Source: DAOTXL01 sp034434895
Lineage (GTDB): Bacteria; Chloroflexota; Anaerolineae; JAAYZQ01
NCBI GenBank assembly: GCA_034434895.1
Contig: DAOTYI010000187.1
Location: 1 to 10,071, forward strand
Length of the DNA stretch: 10,071 bases
Direction: 5' to 3'
Positions 1-6,271 of this stretch are shown piece after piece (positions within the stretch are counted from its first letter, which is position 1; the number at the start of each line of letters is the position of its first letter). The notes below the pieces were generated by a model. That model was not told where the DNA came from. It searched no databases and saw only the letters and a list, made by a program, of their open reading frames with translations. A program made the translations under genes and the position numbers.

Positions 1-2885
1 TCAGCGTCTATGAACGCCTGCGCCGGGAAAATCCCGGCATCGAGTTTATCGTCCGGCTGTACGACGACCGCATCCGCCGGGATTCGCGGCCCAGCCCCGC
101 CGATTTTGTGGCCAGGATGGTCCCTATCATCAACAGCCTGCAGCCCTATGCCACCAAGTTTGAAATCCACAACGAGCCGAACCATGCCGAAGGGGTCGAA
201 GGCTGGGGAGCCAGCGACGACAATGCCCGCTCCTTCCGCGACTGGTATATGCAGGTGTTGCCTGCTCTGAAACAGGCCTGTCCCTGGGCAAAATTCGGCT
301 TCCCCGGCCTGGCCCCCAACAGCCCCCATCGCGATCTGGAATGGTTGACCATCTGCCGGGACGCAATCCGCGCTTCCGACTGGCTGGGCTGCCACTGCTA
401 CTGGCAGTATGGCAACATGCTCAAGGATGAATGGGGGTTGCGCTTCAAGCTGTATCACGACCGCTTCCCCCGCAAGATGATCGAGATCACCGAGTTCGGC
501 GATTCGACCCCCAACCGTTCCCGCGAGGAGATCGCCCGGCTGTATGTGCAATATTACACCGAGTTGAATCAATATCCCTACCTGAACTCGGCCAGCGCCT
601 TTATCGCCTCCTCGCCCGACCCGGCCTGGGTCAATTTTGTGTGGATGAAAGAAGGGGGCGAGATGCTGCCGGTGGTCCAGGCTGTGGCCAATATGGAACG
701 CAAGCCGGTCGAGATCGCCGAGCCGGTGCCCGTTCCGCCACCCGTTCCACAGCCTGCCGAGCGTACCTTCCCGGAGACAGGCAAAACGGTGCGGGGCAGC
801 TTTCTCAACTTCTTCGACCAGTATGGGCTGGACATCTGTGGCTATCCCATCACCGACCAGATCGAAGAGGCGGGGTTGCCGGCCCAATACTTCCAGCGCG
901 TCGGGCTGGAGGAGTTCCAGCCGGGCAAGATCCGGCTGAAACTGGTGGGGGCCGAGGCGTGGGCTTCGCGGGCCAAAATCGCCGAACTCCAGGCCCGGAT
1001 CGAGCAGTTGAGCCAGCAACCGCTGCCCGTCGGCGGGGTCGTCCAACCGACCATCCAGGACATTGTCAACCAGTTGCCGGTCCATGCGACCGAACGGTAT
1101 CCCACCCGAACGCTGGCCGACATCAACCAGATTGTCATCCACCACACCGCCACCAGCCCGACCATCACCCCGCAACGGATCGCCGAATACCAGGTGCGGA
1201 CCCTCAACAAGCCGGGCATCGGCTACCACTTTTTCATCGCCGCCGACGGCACAATCTACCAGACCAACCGCCTGGAGACGGTTTCGGACCATGCTTTCAG
1301 CCGCAACCAGGGGAGCATCGGCGTCTGCTTCGCCGGCAATTTTACCACGGCCATTCCCACCGCTGCCCAACTCAAAGCCGGGGGACAGTTGTGTGCCTGG
1401 CTCCTCGGCCGGTTGCGCCTGACGCCGGACCGGATCATAGGGCTGGGGGAGTTCGTCAACACTCAATCGCCCGGCAGCCAATGGCTCAAAGGACAGCGCT
1501 GGAAAGATAAACTCCTGGCCGAAGTCAAGGCAGCCGGTGAAACGGCCGGCGCCGATCAATCGTTGCTCATCGCCTCGCTGCGCGAGCAGATCAAAGCCCT
1601 GGAGGCCGAGATCGAGCGCCTGAAGCAGCAGCCGGCCCCAACCCCGGCCCCGACCGCCCCTGTCCAGGAGGTGGTGGACCACATGGCCACCCTGGCCACC
1701 TCTTTGCAGGCCCAGGCCAGACTGTTGCAGCAGGAAAACGACAAACTGGTGACGGCCATCAAACAGGGAAGCCAGGAGCAAACGGCCCTCATCGCCTCGT
1801 TGCAGGCCCAAATCGCGACGCTGCAAAAGGAAAAGGAGAACCTGCAAGCCCAGATGGAGGCGGCGCTGAAAGCCAAAGGGGATGAACAGGCGAACCTGAT
1901 CGCTTCCCTGCGCAGCCAGATCACCTCCCTGGAAAAGCAGGTGCAGAGCCTCCAGGCCGAGATCGAGCGGCTCAAAAAGGCAACGCCGGTGCAGCCCCCC
2001 ACCCCCACCCCTCCGCCTGGACCGGTCAAAGTGAGCAGGCCGGCGATCCAGGACCTGGTGGATACACTGCCCAAACATGCCACCCTGAAATACAACAGCC
2101 GCCCCTTGAGCGACATCCAGACGCTGGTCATCCATCACAGCGCCGTGCCGCCGACGGTCGGCCCCAAGCGGATTGCCGACTATCACGTCAACAGCCAGAA
2201 CTGGCCGGGGATCGGCTACCACTTTTTGATCGCCGACGATGGCATCATCTACCAGACCAACCGGCTGGAGACGGTGTCGTATCATGCGGCCAAGGTCAAC
2301 CCACGGGGGGTAGGCATCTGCTTCCTGGGGAACTTTATGAAGCAGGCGCCGCCTCCGGCCCAACTCCAGGCCGGAGCGCACCTGATCGCCTGGCTGTTGC
2401 AGGAGCTGAAACTGGACCTGGAAACGGTGAAAGGCCACCAGGAATATATGCAGACCTCCTGCCCCGGCGCTCAGTGGCTCAAGGGGGAAAAATGGAAGCA
2501 GATGCTGCGCCGCGAAATCGCCAATGTGCAGGCAGGAACTGTCCAGCCTGTGACCCCAACGCCAACGCCTGTCGCCAGGCCGATCTATCACTATATGTTG
2601 TTCTGGCATCACGGCGACAGGTGGGCCGTCCAGGACTTTATTAATGCCCAGAACTACATCGGCGCTTTCCAACCGGTCGTAGGCTTTACGGCCAAAGATG
2701 CCGTCCTGGCCGAGTATGTGACCATCGTCGGCGGGCCGTTGGGCACTCCCAAGAAGGTGGAAGAGTGGCTCATCGCCAACGGTTGCAAGGTGGAGCGCAT
2801 TGCCGGCAAGGACGAGGCTGAGACCAGGAAAAAGCTGGACGACCTGGTCGCGCAGGGCAGGCGCTTCCAGAGTTTCCAGGAATAA
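1..2885 (+). CDS. Multidomain secreted amidase with glycosidase-like barrel (5' partial)
   Basis: The frame is open from the window edge (first full codon at 3, 960 codons, TAA at 2883), so the true start and any signal peptide lie upstream. Residues 1 to about 225 resemble a clan-A glycoside hydrolase TIM barrel: HNEPN carries a likely acid/base Glu (174-176) and ITEFG a likely nucleophile Glu (492-494). After a Pro-rich linker comes a small module (about 254-320, ETGKTVRGSF to GYPITDQ and QYFQRVGLEEF). Then two amidase_2/PGRP domains follow (about 349-510 and 677-840), each preceded by coiled coil plus Pro linker. Both begin with a VIHH zinc-ligand His, but only the second keeps the later His and Cys (GHQEY, TSCPG). 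The C-terminal 100 residues (TIVGGPLGTP, VERIAGKDEAET) resemble a cell-wall-binding type 2 repeat. Likely role: extracellular cleavage or binding of peptidoglycan. The barrel's substrate is unknown. The domain calls are firm for the amidases and weaker for the barrel and tail. Confidence 0.88.
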   Translation, partial: SVYERLRRENPGIEFIVRLYDDRIRRDSRPSPADFVARMVPIINSLQPYATKFEIHNEPNHAEGVEGWGASDDNARSFRDWYMQVLPALKQACPWAKFGFPGLAPNSPHRDLEWLTICRDAIRASDWLGCHCYWQYGNMLKDEWGLRFKLYHDRFPRKMIEITEFGDSTPNRSREEIARLYVQYYTELNQYPYLNSASAFIASSPDPAWVNFVWMKEGGEMLPVVQAVANMERKPVEIAEPVPVPPPVPQPAERTFPETGKTVRGSFLNFFDQYGLDICGYPITDQIEEAGLPAQYFQRVGLEEFQPGKIRLKLVGAEAWASRAKIAELQARIEQLSQQPLPVGGVVQPTIQDIVNQLPVHATERYPTRTLADINQIVIHHTATSPTITPQRIAEYQVRTLNKPGIGYHFFIAADGTIYQTNRLETVSDHAFSRNQGSIGVCFAGNFTTAIPTAAQLKAGGQLCAWLLGRLRLTPDRIIGLGEFVNTQSPGSQWLKGQRWKDKLLAEVKAAGETAGADQSLLIASLREQIKALEAEIERLKQQPAPTPAPTAPVQEVVDHMATLATSLQAQARLLQQENDKLVTAIKQGSQEQTALIASLQAQIATLQKEKENLQAQMEAALKAKGDEQANLIASLRSQITSLEKQVQSLQAEIERLKKATPVQPPTPTPPPGPVKVSRPAIQDLVDTLPKHATLKYNSRPLSDIQTLVIHHSAVPPTVGPKRIADYHVNSQNWPGIGYHFLIADDGIIYQTNRLETVSYHAAKVNPRGVGICFLGNFMKQAPPPAQLQAGAHLIAWLLQELKLDLETVKGHQEYMQTSCPGAQWLKGEKWKQMLRREIANVQAGTVQPVTPTPTPVARPIYHYMLFWHHGDRWAVQDFINAQNYIGAFQPVVGFTAKDAVLAEYVTIVGGPLGTPKKVEEWLIANGCKVERIAGKDEAETRKKLDDLVAQGRRFQSFQE

Positions 2886-2911
2886 CCGGTGCCAGGCAGC
2901 GCAGAACTGCC

Positions 2912-3679
2912 ATGTGCTCCTCCGCTTATCAGGTCACCCTGCCTGTCTTTGCCGGCCCGCTGGACCTGCTGCTGCACCTGATCGAACGGGAGGAGCTGGA
3001 CATCACCCAGGTCTCGCTGGCCCAGGTGACTAACCAGTACCTGGACTATCTGGCCCAGGTCAGCGAGCGTGACCCCGACAGTCTGGCCGATTTCCTGGTG
3101 GTGGCCGCCAAACTGTTGCTCATCAAGTCGCGGGTGCTGCTGCCCCAGCCCCCCACGCCCCCTCCTGCAGAAGAGGAGGAGATCGGCCAGGACTTGGTGC
3201 AGCAACTGGTCGAATACAAAAAGTTCAAGGAGGCAGCCCACTGGCTGAAAGAGGTTGAGGAACAGGGGCTCCGCGCCTATGTGCGGGTGGGGGGAGTGCC
3301 TGCCCTGGAAGGGTTGAGCCGTTCAGGGCAGGGCCTGGGCGACGTGAGCCTCGATGACCTGCTGGCTGCCGTGCGCCAGGTGCTGGCCGTCAGGCCACCC
3401 GCCCCACCGGTTGACGAGACCCTCTCCCCCGTGACCCTGACCATCGCCGAGCAGATGGCTCTCATCGAACGGGAGACGGCGGGCGGTCACCCTGTCAGCT
3501 TTCGCCGCCTGCTGGAGCGGGCCACCGGCCGCCTGGAGGTGATCGTCACCCTGCTGGCCCTGCTGGAGCTGGTCAAACAGTTGCGGGTGACGATGCACCA
3601 GGAACGGCTGTTCGGCGATATTCTGATCGTGGCCAGGAACCAGAATGACAGGCAGAAAAACCGGCAGGGGCCTGGATGA
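2912..3679 (+). CDS. scpA: Segregation and condensation protein A
   Basis: This 255-residue protein is a kleisin that bridges SMC heads and binds ScpB in the chromosome-condensing SMC-ScpAB complex. The N-terminus has the family hallmark (YQVTLPVFAGPLDLLLHLI, then ELDITQV and the QYLDYL helix), followed by the conserved SLADFLVVAAKLLLIKSR helix. The middle is acidic and Pro-rich, as usual. The C-terminal winged-helix segment is present (SFRRLLERATGRLEVIVTLL to LFGDILI). Length is normal for the family. The ATG at 2912 is only 26 bases after the amidase stop and has a weak ribosome site, so it may be read on the same transcript. scpB, which often follows scpA, is absent here: the next gene lies on the opposite strand. 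Confidence 0.93.
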   Translation: MCSSAYQVTLPVFAGPLDLLLHLIEREELDITQVSLAQVTNQYLDYLAQVSERDPDSLADFLVVAAKLLLIKSRVLLPQPPTPPPAEEEEIGQDLVQQLVEYKKFKEAAHWLKEVEEQGLRAYVRVGGVPALEGLSRSGQGLGDVSLDDLLAAVRQVLAVRPPAPPVDETLSPVTLTIAEQMALIERETAGGHPVSFRRLLERATGRLEVIVTLLALLELVKQLRVTMHQERLFGDILIVARNQNDRQKNRQGPG

Positions 3680-3696
3680 CAGGACTTGGAGCTGGT

Positions 3697-3778
3697 CTGA
3701 AAAGCTTACCACAAAGACACAAAGGAACGCGAAGGAAACAAATACCCTTGGTGTCCTTTGTGTCTTGGTGGTTTTCAG
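3697..3778. repeat. Imperfect inverted repeat between convergent genes (possible bidirectional terminator)
   Basis: The left arm at 3697-3726 includes ACCACAAAGACACAAAGGA. The right arm at 3754-3778 includes TCCTTTGTGTCTTGGTGGT. The outer ends CTGAAAA and TTTTCAG also pair. One mismatch and a 5-base insertion in the left arm interrupt the match; the loop is about 27 bases. The segment is clearly more AT-rich than its surroundings and lies exactly between the ends of scpA and the VanZ gene. Similar CACAAAGACACAAAGG palindromes recur in many environmental genomes, from memory. It could terminate both transcripts, but no long T-run follows. Confidence 0.7.
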
Positions 3779-3821
3779 ACAAGCTCTTACGCAATGGATG
3801 GCATGTGGTAAGCCTGCCGGG

Positions 3822-4229
3822 TCAGGTGCGTAACTCCTGCTCAGGCCGGTTCTGACGGCGTTGCCCCCAGCCATACAGGGCCAGCCCCAACCCTGCCCCC
3901 AACCCATCACACACCAGGTCCCATGGGTCAGGGTGGCGGCCCGGCACAAAGGCCTGGTGGAACTCATCCGACAGGGCATAGAGGAGGGTCAGAGTCAGGG
4001 CCGGCGGCCAGGCACCAGGCCGTCCAGCCGGCACCCGCCGCCATAGCGCGGCCAGCACGCCGAACAGCAGCACATGCCCCCCGCTGCTGAGCAGCAGGTC
4101 CAGAAAACCGCTCTCCGGGTGAGGGAGGTCGGGTTGGGCGGAGAGGAAAAAGATGAGGCCCATCCAGGCCAGCAATGGGAGCCAGCGAGAGAGCAGCGGG
4201 TGCTGTTGGAGCCGGTTCCGCACCGTCAT
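3822..4229 (-). CDS. VanZ-family membrane protein
   Basis: This 135-residue protein has about four hydrophobic segments (WLPLLAWMGLIFFLSAQ, HVLLFGVLAALW, PPALTLTLLYALSDEF and a Gly-rich last helix). It carries the VanZ family signature: FFLSAQ near the N-terminus, GGHVLLFGVLAALW, then SDEFHQAFVPGRHPDPWD and the final D-G-x-G-A-x-x-G. The family is named after the teicoplanin-resistance accessory gene, but most members are of unknown function at the envelope. The ATG at 4229 was chosen because it overlaps the TGA of the upstream glycosyltransferase (ATGA), which indicates translational coupling. A longer reading to 4307 would run inside that gene. The pair probably forms a two-gene envelope operon. 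Confidence 0.85.
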   Translation of the reverse strand: MTVRNRLQQHPLLSRWLPLLAWMGLIFFLSAQPDLPHPESGFLDLLLSSGGHVLLFGVLAALWRRVPAGRPGAWPPALTLTLLYALSDEFHQAFVPGRHPDPWDLVCDGLGAGLGLALYGWGQRRQNRPEQELRT

Positions 4230-5425
4230 CGGCTCCGCCGCGCCAGGGCGATCTGATAGGCCCGTTCGACCTCGGTGATGCGGGCCTGCCAATCGAACCG
4301 TTCCCACAGGCGCTGTCGGGCTGCGCGGCCCAGCTCCGCAGCCAGAGCCTGGTTGGAAAGCAAGGTCAGCAACGCCTGGGCCAGGTCGTCGGCGTCACCC
4401 GGCTCGGTCAGCCATCCTGAGCGCCCATGCTCGATATACTCCAGGTTCTCCCCCAGCCGACTGGTGATCACGGCCTTGCCCAGGGCCATGGCCGAGACCA
4501 CCTTGGCGGCGCACTTGCTGCGGTTGATGAGCGTGTCACGGAGAGGGTTGACGATCAGATCGGCGGCGGCCACATATACAGGGGCCAGTTCGCGCTCGAT
4601 CCAACCGGGAAAGAGCACCCGATCCTCCACGCCGAGGGCCTGGGCATAGCTCTGCAACGCCGGCAGTCCCTCCCCCGTCCCGGCGATGACCAGCCGCGCC
4701 TGGGGCAGCCGCTCACCGACACGGCTCCAGGCTTGCAGGGCCAGATCCAAGTCGTTGCCGTGGGGGATATGCCCCAGGTAAAGGGCCAGGGGGGCATCAC
4801 CCACTCCCAGCTGCGCCCGCACCCCGGCCTTTTGGGCCTCGATCCCCTCCAGCCGATCGCGCAGGCGGGGGTCCGGGCCGTTGGGCAGGTAGATCACCCG
4901 GGCCGGGTCCACACCCAGGCCCCACATCTGGGTCTGGAGGGTGCGGCTGACCACGGTCACCGCGTCGGCGTGGCGGGCCAGCCACCGCTCCTGCCGGTCG
5001 AACAGCCATCTCCACAGGGCCGGGTAGGGGTTGACGTCGGCCCAGCCGCCGCGCCCCTCCCAGTCATCGCTGTCGAGCACCAACGGCCGCCGTGAGAAGC
5101 GGCGCAGCCACATGCCCGCCAGCCCACTGTAGCCGATCGGTTTGAAAACATGGACCAGGTCGGCATCCAGTTGCACCGCCCGGCGGGCCATGCGCAACGG
5201 CACGATCAGTTGGTGCCAGCCATCGTTCCGACGCAGCACCATATTCTCCAGCCGCACGCCATCCTGTTCCCAGATCCGCCCCGAGTCGGCCAGATGGTCG
5301 TAGGGGGGCATCAGGATCGTCACCCGGTGGCCGCGTTTGACCAGGGCGCGAGCGATGAAAAAGGCACGGGCGCTGACCGTACCTTTCGGCTGGAAGGCAA
5401 AAGGGCCGATGAGGACAATTCTCAA
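4226..5425 (-). CDS. GT4-type glycosyltransferase
   Basis: This is a GT-B fold enzyme of about 399 residues that presumably transfers a sugar from a nucleotide donor to an envelope or polysaccharide acceptor. The N-terminal Rossmann half begins RIVLIGPFAFQPKGTVSARA and has the usual HRVTILMPPYD strand. The C-terminal donor half contains LALYLGHIPHGNDLDLAL, ARLVIAGTGEGLPAL, VLFPGWIERELAPVYVAAADL and AMALGKAVITS. The usual EX7E pair is missing: a Ser (codon 4495-4493) stands where the second Glu is expected. The preferred start is TTG at 5425, where the family typically begins (M-R-I-V-L-I-x-P-F) and about 28 bases after the predicted transcription start. A TTG seven codons upstream (5446) is the alternative; both lie in a heptanucleotide array. 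It ends in an ATGA overlap with the VanZ gene. Confidence 0.88.
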   Translation of the reverse strand: MRIVLIGPFAFQPKGTVSARAFFIARALVKRGHRVTILMPPYDHLADSGRIWEQDGVRLENMVLRRNDGWHQLIVPLRMARRAVQLDADLVHVFKPIGYSGLAGMWLRRFSRRPLVLDSDDWEGRGGWADVNPYPALWRWLFDRQERWLARHADAVTVVSRTLQTQMWGLGVDPARVIYLPNGPDPRLRDRLEGIEAQKAGVRAQLGVGDAPLALYLGHIPHGNDLDLALQAWSRVGERLPQARLVIAGTGEGLPALQSYAQALGVEDRVLFPGWIERELAPVYVAAADLIVNPLRDTLINRSKCAAKVVSAMALGKAVITSRLGENLEYIEHGRSGWLTEPGDADDLAQALLTLLSNQALAAELGRAARQRLWERFDWQARITEVERAYQIALARRSR

Positions 5426-5462
5426 TTTCCGATTCTCAATTCTCAATTCTCGATTCTCGATT
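5417..5462. repeat. Heptanucleotide tandem array RATTCTC
   Basis: About 6.5 consecutive 7-base units read AATTCTC or GATTCTC on the + strand, with one degenerate unit AATTTCC: 5417, 5424 (degenerate), 5431, 5438, 5445, 5452 and a partial at 5459. The array fills the predicted 5' leader of the glycosyltransferase and both of its candidate TTG start codons. Three units equal seven codons, so it can be translated as LRIENRK. Confidence 0.9.
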
Positions 5463-5488
5463 ATACCTCAAAACAGGCCAGGCGGCAA
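5460..5488 (-). promoter_or_regulatory. Sigma-70-like promoter for glycosyltransferase-VanZ
   Basis: On the minus strand, TTGCCG (5488-5483) is followed by a 17-base spacer and a perfect TATAAT (5465-5460). The expected transcription start is near 5453, just before the candidate start codons of the glycosyltransferase. Confidence 0.65.
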
Positions 5489-5495
5489 TTTCCAT

Positions 5496-5524
5496 TTGGG
5501 CCAGGCCCGATGAGATGGTATAAT
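5496..5524 (+). promoter_or_regulatory. Promoter of the ECF transporter operon
   Basis: TTGGGC (5496-5501) is followed by a 17-base spacer and TATAAT (5519-5524), which is preceded by TGG to give an extended −10. It is back to back with the divergent promoter; the two −35 boxes are 7 bases apart. Predicted transcription start is about 5531, leaving a leader of roughly 115 bases. Confidence 0.7.
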
Positions 5525-5530
5525 GTAGAG

Positions 5531-5647
5531 GCAGCCCTGATGGTTGTTCAGGGCAGGTGCTCAAGGGAAGTGTGAGCGGGGCTCGCCGCCCGGCGAAGCG
5601 CCTGAAGAGGCCGATTTCCAATCAGCGCAATTTGTTGGGAGGGTTCC
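5531..5647 (+). promoter_or_regulatory. Structured 5' leader of the ECF operon
   Basis: The leader contains a perfect 7-bp hairpin (GCCCTGA at 5534-5540 with TCAGGGC at 5548-5554). A GC-rich stretch follows with competing small stems: GGCG 5592-5595 with CGCC 5599-5602, and GCCT 5600-5603 with AGGC 5608-5611. It also holds the palindrome GATTTCCAATC (5613-5623). A strong ribosome site GGGAGGG (5637-5643) lies 4 bases before the ATG. No known riboswitch consensus (TPP, FMN, cobalamin, preQ1, folate) could be recognised by eye. The GATTTCCAATC core recurs inverted at 7107-7117, so part of the leader may be repeat-derived. Confidence 0.5.
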
Positions 5648-6166
5648 ATGGGACGCAAATCGGTTGACCCACGCACTCTGGCCGTCACGGCGGTGATGGC
5701 TGCCGTTGTCTTTGTATTGACCAGCATCGTCCATGTGCCCACCCCGGCCAGAGGGTACATCCATCTGGGCGACACCGGGGTCTTTTTCGCCGCCTTTGCC
5801 TTTGGCCCGTGGATCGGAGCGGTGGCCGGCGGGGTGGGCACTCTCCTGGCCGATGTGGTGGGGGGCTTTCCGCTATGGGCACCCTTTTCCCTGCTGATCC
5901 ACGGCCTGCAAGGCTGGGTGGTGGGCTGGATGAGCCGGCGGTGGTCAGGGGTGCCGGGCCTTATCCTTTCGGCCGTGGTCGGTGGGGCCATCGTCGTGAT
6001 CGGCTATCTGGTGGCCGGGCTCTTTCTTGCAGGAGCAGGGGCTGCCTTGGGCGAACTGCCAATGAATGTGCTCCAGGTGGTGGGTGGCGCGGTGGTGGCG
6101 ATCCCTCTCTTTATCGCCGTGCGTCAGGCCTACCCGCCCATGATGCGCTTTGGAATTCGGAAATAG
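5648..6166 (+). CDS. ECF transporter S component (substrate-binding membrane protein)
   Basis: This 172-residue, very hydrophobic protein has about six membrane segments and serves as the substrate-capture subunit of an energy-coupling-factor importer. The signature around residues 35-75 (GYIHLGDTGVFFAAFAFGP, then AGGVGTLLADVVGGF and a WAPFSLLIHGLQG turn) is typical of the riboflavin/hydroxymethylpyrimidine-type S family (ECF-ribofla_trS). The exact vitamin cannot be told from sequence; a pyridoxine or other vitamin is also possible. The start is well supported by GGGAGGG just upstream. The ATPase and T genes follow on the same strand. The stop is an isolated TAG (6164-6166), and the ATPase continues in the same frame beyond it. 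Confidence 0.88.
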   Translation: MGRKSVDPRTLAVTAVMAAVVFVLTSIVHVPTPARGYIHLGDTGVFFAAFAFGPWIGAVAGGVGTLLADVVGGFPLWAPFSLLIHGLQGWVVGWMSRRWSGVPGLILSAVVGGAIVVIGYLVAGLFLAGAGAALGELPMNVLQVVGGAVVAIPLFIAVRQAYPPMMRFGIRK

Positions 6167-6271
6167 GAACTGACTTCTCAAACTTTCAATCCCCAACATC
6201 CAATATCCCTTTGCGTCGAAGGGCTGCGCTTCGCCTATCCGCCCCTGTCGTCCACCCTCCCCGCTCCGTGG

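Noticed and set aside
431..1510. Long + strand frame inside the amidase gene
   Set aside because: Arg/Pro/His-rich shadow of the true frame, which carries clear domain motifs.
3573..3979. Minus-strand reading frames translating HQDTKDTK-type peptides
   Set aside because: They are translations of the inverted repeat at 3697-3778 plus the antisense of scpA and have no protein-like conservation.
5531..5647. Cobalamin, FMN or TPP riboswitch
   Set aside because: Short resemblances (AAGGGAA, GGTGC) exist, but the conserved core strings of these classes are absent.
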